From positions 1 to 56,172 of the forward strand of contig NZ_FUZF01000027.1 in assembly GCF_900168125.1 (NCBI RefSeq): a stretch of DNA of 56,172 nt, given 5' to 3'. The stretch's first letter is position 1; every line of letters starts with the position of its first letter. The stretch is from Sphingobacterium nematocida (GTDB lineage: Bacteria; Bacteroidota; Bacteroidia; Sphingobacteriales; Sphingobacteriaceae). The translations under genes and the position numbers were made by a program. Positions 49,126 through 56,172 of the stretch are shown piece after piece. The notes below the pieces were generated by a model. The model was given only the letters and a program-made list of their open reading frames with translations, did not search any database and was not told the DNA's origin.

Positions 49126-49986
49126 ATGAAAAGAATCAGACATACCTGTTTTGGCTATTTTGGACTCGTGGTATTGACTATTGCCAATAGCTGTACCTCG
49201 AAAGACCATTCTATAAAAATGAAAGGGTCGGATACAGAAGTGAATTTAGCAGTTAATCTAGCTGAGAAATTTACGGAGATTGACCCCAGTTTTAGTATTG
49301 CGATATCGGGTGGAGGATCCGGATTGGGTATTACCTCTTTGTTAAATGGACAGGCGGACATAGCGAACTCCTCACGGCCATTGTCTGAAGAAGAAATCAA
49401 ACAATTTAGGGATAAGAATATACCGCTTAAGACGGTGGTCTTTGCGGAAGATGCGACTGCTTTCATTGTTCATAAAGACTTACCATTGGAAGAGTTGGAT
49501 CTAGAGACTTTAGGGAAGATTCTGGATGGTAGAATAAAAAACTGGAAAGAACTGACACCGGTAGATTTGCCCATTAATATCTATGGTAGGCAAAGTAGTT
49601 CGGGTACTTATTCCTTCGTGAAGAAGAAACTTAAGATTGAATTTTCACCCTCCGCAAAGGAAATGACGGGTAATGCACAGATTATCGAAGGCGTAAAGGT
49701 GGATAAATCAGGAGTTGGGTATATCGGAGCAGGTTATGTGTCTGACGAACCAGAGCGTAAACAGGGGATACGGCTTGTCAAAATAAAAGAAACCCCTACA
49801 GCTGTTGCTTATTCGCCTAATGATCTTGAAGCTATTAATAATAGTAAGTATTTTTTTCAAAGACCTTTGTATCAGTTTGTAATTGAGAGCTCTTGGGAAA
49901 AGGTACGGCCTTTTATTGAATTTGAACAAAGTGAAAAGGGCAAACAGATGATCAAGGAACATGGTTATTATATTAAAGACAAGTAG
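49126..49986 (+). CDS. pstS: Phosphate-binding lipoprotein PstS
   Basis: Substrate-binding subunit of the high-affinity phosphate ABC transporter. The N-terminal signal ends in IANSC, a lipobox, so it is lipid-anchored. PstS-type segments are IKMKGSDTEVNLAVNLAEKF, SIAISGGGSGLGITSLLNGQADIANSSRPLSEEE and YGRQSSSGTYSFV, where Ser, Gly and Thr form the phosphate site. Start: ATG at 49126, which gives the basic signal MKRIRH; the GTG at 49120 is less likely. It leads the operon pstS-pstC-pstA-pstB, 31 bases ahead of pstC. Confidence 0.93.
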   Translation: MKRIRHTCFGYFGLVVLTIANSCTSKDHSIKMKGSDTEVNLAVNLAEKFTEIDPSFSIAISGGGSGLGITSLLNGQADIANSSRPLSEEEIKQFRDKNIPLKTVVFAEDATAFIVHKDLPLEELDLETLGKILDGRIKNWKELTPVDLPINIYGRQSSSGTYSFVKKKLKIEFSPSAKEMTGNAQIIEGVKVDKSGVGYIGAGYVSDEPERKQGIRLVKIKETPTAVAYSPNDLEAINNSKYFFQRPLYQFVIESSWEKVRPFIEFEQSEKGKQMIKEHGYYIKDK

Positions 49987-50017
49987 TGTCTGTACATTAA
50001 AGAAATAATATATTCTA

Positions 50018-50908
50018 ATGAAGTATAAAACACGATTATCCCTGGATGTAGCATTCAAGTATATTTTCAAAATTACGGGACTGCTTGTACTGGCAGCATT
50101 GGGTGGAATATTGGCCATGCTTGTCTACAATTCGTTTTCTTTCTTTCTGGACGTTAAACCTTTGGATTTTATTACTGGAATGGAATGGAATCCGACAGGT
50201 AAAACCCCGAAATATGGTATGCTCCCTTTAATACTAAGTACGACCTTAGTGACCTTTGGCGCAATGTTGATTGCGATCCCGTTAGGTATTGGTACTGCAG
50301 CTTTTATCGCGGTATACGCCAGCCCTCGATTAAAAAATATTTTAAAGCCTGTTATCGAAATGTTAGCTGCGGTCCCATCTGTAGTAATTGGTTTCTTGGG
50401 TATTGTTCTGGTTGGGCCAGGTATCGCTGATCTTGCAAGTTTGCCCAATGGTTTGAATGCATTAAATGGAGCTATTCTTTTGGCGGTTATGGCATTGCCA
50501 ACGATTATTACGGTGGCAGAAGATGCTATTCATGCTGTTCCGAAGACTTATAAAGAAGCTAGTTACGGTGTAGGTGCTACCAAGTGGCAGACATTGTGCC
50601 GAGTGATCATCCCTGCTGCGGCTCCAGGAATTATCGCTGCTGTGATGTTGGGTGTAGGTCGGGCTATAGGCGAGACAATGACAGTACTTATGGCCACAGG
50701 AAACGCTTCTTTATTACCTGAAGGTATGTTTGATTCGGTCAAGACAATGACAGCAACTATTGCTATTGAGATGGGAGAAGTACCTTATCGGACAACGCAT
50801 TATTTTGCCCTTTATGCCATTGCTACCGTTCTGTTTTTTATGACCTTGATTGCCAATTTAGTAGGCGAATTTTTTATTAACCGTTTTAGAAAATATCATG
50901 CAGCTTAG
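50018..50908 (+). CDS. pstC: Phosphate ABC permease PstC
   Basis: Inner-membrane permease of the Pst system, 296 residues, six predicted helices. The BPD-type inner-membrane signature for the ATPase contact is present: YKEASYGVGATKWQTLCRVIIPAAAPGI (EAA loop). The N-terminal part has FLDVKPLDFITGMEWNPTGKTPKYGMLPLIL, normal for PstC. It overlaps pstA by 11 bases, indicating coupling. Confidence 0.94.
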   Translation: MKYKTRLSLDVAFKYIFKITGLLVLAALGGILAMLVYNSFSFFLDVKPLDFITGMEWNPTGKTPKYGMLPLILSTTLVTFGAMLIAIPLGIGTAAFIAVYASPRLKNILKPVIEMLAAVPSVVIGFLGIVLVGPGIADLASLPNGLNALNGAILLAVMALPTIITVAEDAIHAVPKTYKEASYGVGATKWQTLCRVIIPAAAPGIIAAVMLGVGRAIGETMTVLMATGNASLLPEGMFDSVKTMTATIAIEMGEVPYRTTHYFALYAIATVLFFMTLIANLVGEFFINRFRKYHAA

Positions 50909-51755
50909 AAAATTTAATTTTACATCGATAATTGAATGGGGTACCTTGTTATTGAGTACCGGGCTTGTTTGTTTTTTTCTGATTGTTATTCTTTGGGAAA
51001 TTGTATCAAAAGGAGCTAGTTCTTTGTCTTGGGAATTTATCGTAGATGTACCCCGAGAAGGGATGACCAAGGGTGGAATTTTGACACCTATTTTAGGAAC
51101 GGTACTACTTACATTGTTGACAGCCTTGTTCTCTATTCCTTTTGGTGTGTGTTGCGCCATTTATTTAAATGAGTATGCGGAGGATAATTGGCTGACTCGT
51201 ATAATACGTGCAGCAATACGTAACCTGTCGGGAGTTCCTTCAATAATCTACGGTTTGTTCGGACTGGCATTATTTGTTCAGGCTTTGCAATTTGACACCT
51301 CGATGTTATCTGCAGGATTGACCCTAGGTTTATTATCGTTGCCCTATATCATTACCACGACAGAAGAGGCACTGATGCGTATCCCTGCAAGTACGCGTGA
51401 GGCTGCCTTGGCGGTGGGTGCCACAAAGTTTGAAACAATCAAGGATGTGGTGTTGCCATCGGCAATGTCGGGTATTCTTACAGGGGTAGTATTGACATTG
51501 TCGAGAGCAGCAGGAGAGACGGCTCCCATTTTGTTTACGGGTGCTGCCTTTTATATTAATGGATTAGGCGGAGCTGTGGACAATGAATTTATGGCATTGC
51601 CGTATCATTTATATATGTTATCCACCCAACACCAATCTATAGAGGAGGTACGGCCTATCGCTTATGGTACGGCTCTGGTATTAATTATCGTTGTCTTTTT
51701 GTTGAATTTGACAGCTTTTTATATACGTTACAAATACAGGAAAAATGAAAACTAA
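50898..51755 (+). CDS. pstA: Phosphate ABC permease PstA
   Basis: Second permease of the Pst system, 285 residues with six hydrophobic segments. Characteristic are SGVPSIIYGLFGLALFVQ and the EAA loop TREAALAVGATKFETIKDVVLPSAMSGILTG. It overlaps both neighbours by 11 bases (pstC before, pstB after), so the four genes are one tightly coupled unit. Confidence 0.94.
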   Translation: MQLRKFNFTSIIEWGTLLLSTGLVCFFLIVILWEIVSKGASSLSWEFIVDVPREGMTKGGILTPILGTVLLTLLTALFSIPFGVCCAIYLNEYAEDNWLTRIIRAAIRNLSGVPSIIYGLFGLALFVQALQFDTSMLSAGLTLGLLSLPYIITTTEEALMRIPASTREAALAVGATKFETIKDVVLPSAMSGILTGVVLTLSRAAGETAPILFTGAAFYINGLGGAVDNEFMALPYHLYMLSTQHQSIEEVRPIAYGTALVLIIVVFLLNLTAFYIRYKYRKNEN

Positions 51756-52491
51756 GTTATCAGCAGAAAATCTAGAGATAAGTTTCGGAACGAAGGAAGT
51801 GTTGAAAAAAATCAATGTTTCATTCGCTGAAAATGAAATTACTGCCCTGATAGGGCCATCCGGATGTGGCAAGAGTACCTTATTAAGGAGCTTTAATCGT
51901 ATGCATGATCTTTCTCCTGATGCGAAGATTACAGGAACACTTAAACTGGAAAATCTGGACCTTTATGATCGATCTATTCCCGTCACAGAGATTAGAAAAC
52001 GTATAGGCATGGTATTTCAAAAAGCGAATCCTTTTCCAAAGAGTATATATGAAAATATTGCCTACGGACTAAAAATCAATAATCTTCCATACGGAAAAGA
52101 TGTAATCGAGAAGGCGCTTAGGGAAGCATTTTTGTGGGACGAAGTCAAGAATGATTTAAAAATGCCTGCGACACGACTTTCAGGTGGACAGCAGCAGCGA
52201 TTATGCATCGCACGAGCTGTGGCTTTACGTCCTGAGGTCATTTTGATGGATGAACCCTGTTCGGCATTAGATCCCGTTAGTACTTTAAAGATTGAAGAGT
52301 TGATATCGCATTTGAAGGAAAAATATACGATTGTGATTGTTACGCATAACATGCAGCAGGCTCAACGTATTGCTGATAAAACTGTATTTATGTATTTGGG
52401 AGAGGTTAAAGAGGAGGGGCCTACGAGTCAGATATTCAACGCGCCGAAGAATGAAATGACACTGAATTACATTAATGGTAATTTTGGATAG
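51745..52491 (+). CDS. pstB: Phosphate ABC ATP-binding protein PstB
   Basis: ATPase of the Pst system, 248 residues. Walker A GPSGCGKSTLLRSFNRMHD (the SFNRMHD tail is specific to PstB), Q-loop MVFQKANPFPKSIYENIAYG, signature LSGGQQQRLCIARAVA and Walker B VILMDEPCSALDP. It is the last gene of the operon and is followed by a terminator. phoU, which often follows pstB, is absent here. Confidence 0.96.
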   Translation: MKTKLSAENLEISFGTKEVLKKINVSFAENEITALIGPSGCGKSTLLRSFNRMHDLSPDAKITGTLKLENLDLYDRSIPVTEIRKRIGMVFQKANPFPKSIYENIAYGLKINNLPYGKDVIEKALREAFLWDEVKNDLKMPATRLSGGQQQRLCIARAVALRPEVILMDEPCSALDPVSTLKIEELISHLKEKYTIVIVTHNMQQAQRIADKTVFMYLGEVKEEGPTSQIFNAPKNEMTLNYINGNFG

Positions 52492-52543
52492 GTGGTATGG
52501 AGTATGCTAGATTCGGTGGTGTAACCTACGGATATAATATGCT

Positions 52544-52583
52544 AAAAAGTGTAATCTGATGAAACTAGCGGATTACACTTTTT
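52544..52583 (+). terminator. Terminator of the pst operon
   Basis: AAAAAGTGTAATC (52544-52556) and GATTACACTTTTT (52571-52583) are perfect 13-base complements around a 14-base loop; the second arm ends in a T5 run. It starts about 50 bases after the pstB stop. Confidence 0.82.
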
Positions 52584-52627
52584 GTTTATCGCTCTAGCTT
52601 TTCGACTTGTAGAAGATCTTGTCTATC

Positions 52628-52831
52628 TCATAATCCTGCAAATACTTCTTGAACCAGCTCTTTGGAAAGTTCTTTGTTATTTGCAGTAATTATACCCAAA
52701 TTATAAAAAGTTTCCTGAATACCGTCGATAAATTTCTGTAAAAGCGCGCTCCCCTCTGTCTTTGAAAGACCAATGCAATAATCTATTGGGAAAACTACTG
52801 TTTGTGTAGTTGGTAGATTTGATTCAAACAA
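52628..52831 (-). CDS. Short ORF of unknown status, possible remnant
   Basis: A 67-codon frame with only a TTG start; it is open for 13 more codons upstream without ATG. The product (MFESNLPTTQTVVFPIDYCI... ending KELVQEVFAGL) looks protein-like, with a helix-forming C terminus, but I do not recognise it. It lies in the 391-base gap between the pst operon and the amidohydrolase gene. Apart from this and the terminator, nothing else is visible in that gap. Confidence 0.3.
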   Translation of the reverse strand: MFESNLPTTQTVVFPIDYCIGLSKTEGSALLQKFIDGIQETFYNLGIITANNKELSKELVQEVFAGL

Positions 52832-52882
52832 TTGTCCCGTAGAATTGTTGTTGAGTAAATAATAATTTCAACCTATTAGATT

Positions 52883-54607
52883 ATGAGAAGTCTCTTGTAT
52901 ATAATATCAAACGTATTGCTTTTAGCCACAATCGGCTGTAACTCCTCCTCGCAAGAAGGTGATACTATTTATTTCGGCGGACCTATTTTGACAATGGAAG
53001 ATTCGCGGCCAGAGGTAGAAGCGCTCGTGGTGAAAGATGGCAAGATTGCTTTTGTGGGAAGAAAAGCTGAAGCTCTCAAATGGTCAGGTAAAGGTACGAT
53101 TGAGGTCGACCTAAAAGGTGAAACTATGTTGCCCGGGCTGATCGATGTGCATAGCCATATCACTTCTCGCGCAGGAATGGCACAGGCGGTAGATTTGTCT
53201 CCTAGTCCTTATGGGACAGTCGACGATATCCCTCATCTACAAGAAGTTATTAGGAGTTATATTCTAAAACAAAATTTGCCCGAACAGGCTCCAATACTCG
53301 GAAACGGTTACGATGATGCAATTATGAGTGAACATCGACATCCAACACGGGCCGAATTGGATGCGATCAGTCAGACACACCCTATTATTATCGTCCATGC
53401 TTCAGGGCACGCCAGCGTAGCGAATACAGCTATGTTTAAGTTGCTGGGCATTAAAGAGGATGTCAAGGATCCTCAAGGAGGACATTACGGCAGGGATTCA
53501 AAGACTAAATTGTTGAATGGTAAAATGGAGGAAAATGCCAGTTTTGAGGCATTGATGAAGTTAACAAGTCTTCTGCCTAAGCCGACAAAGACCGATAGTA
53601 TTTCTGATGAGATAAAGAGCTTTATTGCTGCGCAAGATGAATGGTTGAGTTATGGACAAACAACTATGTGTGATGGACGTACAATGGGAGTAGGGTTAGA
53701 TTTGTTAAAGGAGATTGCTGCAAAAAAAATATTAAAAGCTGATTTGGTCTACTTTCCAGATTTTGAAGCCAATAAAAAGAATTGGGAGGTATTGGCAAAA
53801 GACTATATGCGCTATGAAAACAGGTTGAAGCTGGGCGGATTTAAATTTTCAGACGATGGTTCACCGCAGGGGAAAACCGCATGGCTTACTGAACCCTACT
53901 TAGTTCCTCCCGAGGGGCAGACCAAAGACTACAAAGGATTTCCAATTTTCACCGACGAGGTCTTGTATGCCGACTTAAAGGCAATTTTTTCAAAAGGAAT
54001 AACGGCTCAACTCCATGTTAACGGAGATGCGGCCATAGATCAAGCCATTCGTGTCATCGGAAAACTCAAAGAGGAGGGTATTTATAAGCCCGAAATGCGG
54101 GCTACATTAATACATGTACAGAATAGCCGACCGGATCATATCGAGAAAATCAGGAAGTTGGGTGTAATCCCATCTTATTTTTCTGCGCATGTCTATTTAT
54201 GGGGCGATTGGCACTATCAAAGCGTGTTTGGTCCCAAGCGGGCTGCATTTATAAGCCCGGCTGAAGCTGCAAAAAAGGCGGGTATTACTTTTACTATGCA
54301 TCATGATGCACCTGTAACGCCACCAGACCTGTGGACAGGTATTTATGCTGCGGTCAATCGAACGACACGTTCAGGAATGGTGCTTGGTGGAGATCAAAAA
54401 ATAAGTGTATGGGATGCCCTAAAAGCAGTTACGATAAATGCGGCATATCAATATCAAGAAGAGGATCGAAAAGGATCGCTGGAGGTAGGTAAGTTAGCTG
54501 ATCTTATTATCGTAAATGAGAATCCCTTAACATTAGACCCTGCACGACTGCGATCGATACAAGTCATGGAAACCATAAAGGAAGGCAAAATTGTATTTAA
54601 ACGTTAA
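52883..54607 (+). CDS. Amidohydrolase family lipoprotein (YtcJ-like)
   Basis: A metal-dependent hydrolase of amidohydrolase family 3. Lipoprotein signal with LLATIGC (Cys about 19), so it is envelope-anchored, unlike cytoplasmic YtcJ. The metal motif is LPGLIDVHSHI (His-x-His), and later HVNGDAAIDQA, TLIHVQNSRPDHIEKI and TMHHDAPVTPPDLWTGIYAAVNRTTR supply the remaining His and Asp. The C-terminal end (EEDRKGSLEVGKLADLIIVNENPL) is typical. 574 residues. Substrate unknown; related enzymes cleave N-formyl or N-acyl compounds. It is followed after 11 bases by the outer-membrane protein gene. Confidence 0.88.
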   Translation: MRSLLYIISNVLLLATIGCNSSSQEGDTIYFGGPILTMEDSRPEVEALVVKDGKIAFVGRKAEALKWSGKGTIEVDLKGETMLPGLIDVHSHITSRAGMAQAVDLSPSPYGTVDDIPHLQEVIRSYILKQNLPEQAPILGNGYDDAIMSEHRHPTRAELDAISQTHPIIIVHASGHASVANTAMFKLLGIKEDVKDPQGGHYGRDSKTKLLNGKMEENASFEALMKLTSLLPKPTKTDSISDEIKSFIAAQDEWLSYGQTTMCDGRTMGVGLDLLKEIAAKKILKADLVYFPDFEANKKNWEVLAKDYMRYENRLKLGGFKFSDDGSPQGKTAWLTEPYLVPPEGQTKDYKGFPIFTDEVLYADLKAIFSKGITAQLHVNGDAAIDQAIRVIGKLKEEGIYKPEMRATLIHVQNSRPDHIEKIRKLGVIPSYFSAHVYLWGDWHYQSVFGPKRAAFISPAEAAKKAGITFTMHHDAPVTPPDLWTGIYAAVNRTTRSGMVLGGDQKISVWDALKAVTINAAYQYQEEDRKGSLEVGKLADLIIVNENPLTLDPARLRSIQVMETIKEGKIVFKR

Positions 54608-54618
54608 ACCTATACGCT

Positions 54619-55578
54619 ATGAAAGCTTTTTTAGTATTCGTTATACTCTTGTTCTTTTTCCGGATCACTTATGGACAAGGACACTATAGTGGATCTTCGT
54701 TTAATCCGAACGATTACTTTGCTCCTCATGCCGGTATTATTATTCCGGTTTGGTATGGATTTGCGAATATGGATTACTATAATGCAGCGGGCAAAAAGTC
54801 GGATCAACTTATTAATCCAGTGCCTGAAAACCCTACTGCATTAAATATTAAACAAAATGTCAAAACGCACTCGTTTATTCTGATGGCTATTTATGGAGGT
54901 AAGGGTAAAATATTGGGGGCCGATTGGGGCATGATGGTCATACCTACACTCAATAGTCCAACTGCTAGTATTGCTTTGGATTATTATTCACAGCAAACTG
55001 GAACGGGTAATTATACTTTTACGAATAAGAGTCTTGGTTTCGGAGATATGTATATTCAACCCGTCTGGCTATCGTGGAAGCAGAATAAGATGCAGTATGC
55101 TTTAAATTACGGTGTATGGGCTCCTACAGGCAAGTATGAGCCTAATAGTCTAGATAATGGCGGTCATGGATATTGGTCTCAGAATATTCGAGGCGCCGTA
55201 AAATATAAGCCCATTGGACAGGTTGGAATCACCGTAGCTACGACTTTGGAGATAAATCATTGGCAAAAAGATACTGATTTTAGAGAAGGAAGTCATCTTA
55301 CGATAGATGGAGGTGGTACACACCTTCTAAATTCACGTGGTGATGAAATCGGAATATTTGGTCATTATACCAAGCAGGTGTCTGATGATAAGGGCAGTAC
55401 AGGTAGTTTTTTGTCCGATAGAATAGCTGGGGTAGGTGGTTTTGTGTCGTATTGGATCGTTCCTAAAAAAGTGGGAGCTATGGCTCGTGTGACCCAAAAC
55501 TTTTCTACGGAGAGTAGGTTTGGGGGCATTGCATTTCAGACAGGTCTCAACATATTGATACCGACATCCCCCCATTAG
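54619..55578 (+). CDS. Outer-membrane channel-like protein (MetA-pathway/SphA-type)
   Basis: A 319-residue protein with a signal peptide (AFLVFVILLFFFRITYGQ). The remainder is built of amphipathic beta strands with many aromatic ends (YIQPVWLSWKQNKMQYALNYGVWAPTG, GHGYWSQNIRGAVKYKPIG, GIFGHYTKQVSD). That is the pattern of the family annotated as 'phenol MetA pathway' outer-membrane proteins, some of which take up hydrophobic compounds. The close link (11 bases) to the amidohydrolase gene suggests import or handling of its substrate. Function not proved. Confidence 0.75.
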   Translation: MKAFLVFVILLFFFRITYGQGHYSGSSFNPNDYFAPHAGIIIPVWYGFANMDYYNAAGKKSDQLINPVPENPTALNIKQNVKTHSFILMAIYGGKGKILGADWGMMVIPTLNSPTASIALDYYSQQTGTGNYTFTNKSLGFGDMYIQPVWLSWKQNKMQYALNYGVWAPTGKYEPNSLDNGGHGYWSQNIRGAVKYKPIGQVGITVATTLEINHWQKDTDFREGSHLTIDGGGTHLLNSRGDEIGIFGHYTKQVSDDKGSTGSFLSDRIAGVGGFVSYWIVPKKVGAMARVTQNFSTESRFGGIAFQTGLNILIPTSPH

Positions 55579-55774
55579 GAGTTTAGTTTCTAGATTAGAT
55601 GTGGTACCGTTTTCTTATTTATACAACAATCAGGTTTGAGGCCGAATGACAGGGCGCGGCATGTCCTTTTGAAGGTATTCTGTCTAAAAGTTGAAATAAT
55701 TAAAACGTTTGACCATTCGGGTTGTTCTATTATCGAAACAACAGATTGGAAACAAATAATAGAAAGGAAAAACT

Positions 55775-55960
55775 ATGAACAAATTGACTTGGAAAGGCCG
55801 TTGGAACGAATTGAAAGGTAAAGTGAAACAACAGTATGCAGATATGACAGATGATGATTTACTTTATGCGGAAGGTAAAGAAGAAGAGTTGTTAGGTAAG
55901 TTGCAAAAGAAAACAGGTAAAACCAAAGATGAGGTTGAAAGTTGGTTAAATAATTTATAA
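55775..55960 (+). CDS. CsbD family stress protein
   Basis: A 61-residue protein of the CsbD family: MNKLTWKGRWNELKGKVKQQ is the signature (xxWKGKWNQLKGKVKEx), and the rest is charged with two helices. CsbD is a stress-response protein of unknown function in Bacillus. It lies alone with a 196-base 5' region without a gene, and a terminator-like hairpin follows after about 30 bases. Expression under general stress is usual for the family. Confidence 0.93.
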   Translation: MNKLTWKGRWNELKGKVKQQYADMTDDDLLYAEGKEEELLGKLQKKTGKTKDEVESWLNNL

Positions 55961-55992
55961 CAATTTCTTATTTAGGAATAATAATGTAAAAT

Positions 55993-56024
55993 GAGAGGTA
56001 TTTTCAGTAATGGAAATACCTCTC
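55993..56024 (+). terminator. Hairpin after the CsbD gene
   Basis: GAGAGGTATTT (55993-56003) pairs with AAATACCTCTC (56014-56024) over a 10-base loop; GTTCTAT follows. It is a moderate intrinsic terminator. The last 148 bases of the window (56025-56172) show no gene. Confidence 0.65.
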
Positions 56025-56172
56025 GTTCTATATACAGAATATGGTTCAAACAATTATTTTAGTAGACTGAAAATAATTGGGGAGTGTAACTCAAACTGTG
56101 TCATTGGATAATTAACCAAAATCTAAAAGCCTCTATCAAGTTTGAGCCTATCCCCAAATTTAATGTAAAGTT

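Overview
The window looks like a chromosomal segment of a Bacteroidota bacterium, most likely a Sphingobacterium-like member of the Sphingobacteriaceae. Evidence: moderate GC, almost no Shine-Dalgarno sites, promoters of the TTTG-N20-TAnnTTTG type, many short-signal lipoproteins, and families typical of that group (DUF3810, DUF2024, DUF4180, YCF48-like repeats, TAT-exported Gfo/Idh/MocA enzymes). I did no database search; all names rest on motif and family recognition.

Layout. (1) 1-4892: the right end of an IS3-family element has cut the 3' part off dnaE2, the last gene of an imuA-imuB-dnaE2 SOS mutagenesis operon. A divergent LexA/CI-like regulator (HTH plus S24 peptidase) sits beside twin GTTA-N7-TAAC operators. 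(2) 4858-11939: small envelope proteins (PH-like, BON, SH3), a YCF48-like protein, a YceH homologue, a palindrome-rich noncoding stretch, then a histone-deacetylase-like enzyme, a nucleoid-associated protein and a DUF3810 membrane metalloprotease. (3) 11964-19822: NUDIX hydrolase, pyrE, SRPBCC protein, DnaQ-like exonuclease with trxB, a stomatin-tail-like protein with DUF4180, clpB, and tRNA-Thr(UGU) with promoter and terminator. (4) 19990-25774: a five-gene MacB/MacA/TolC-type efflux operon. (5) 25821-33564: ABC-F ATPase, pyrD, OmpA-like lipoprotein, two unrecognised lipoproteins, PagL-like acyloxyacyl hydrolase and an AEC permease.

(6) 33662-43051: eight same-strand genes that look like one exported sugar-oxidation and uptake cluster. 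They encode a SUMF1-fold protein, two TAT-type Gfo/Idh/MocA oxidoreductases, ApbE, a TIM-barrel isomerase, an NupG-like permease, a GMC flavoprotein and a gluconate-2-dehydrogenase subunit-3-like partner. (7) 43260-46889: DUF1003 protein, a second ABC-F, and a thiol-rich cassette (thioredoxin-like protein, DUF2024, MarR regulator with a four-cysteine tail). Two promoters of identical architecture serve this cassette, each with a related operator in its spacer. (8) 47198-52491: small envelope proteins, a Dps-like protein, and pstSCAB behind a candidate Pho box of 11-bp-phased repeats. (9) 52883-56172: YtcJ-like amidohydrolase, an outer-membrane channel-like protein and CsbD.

The best candidates for something undescribed are the Cys-MarR/DUF2024/thioredoxin cassette with its twin promoter-operators, and the SOS regulator with paired operators facing a mutasome operon broken by an IS.
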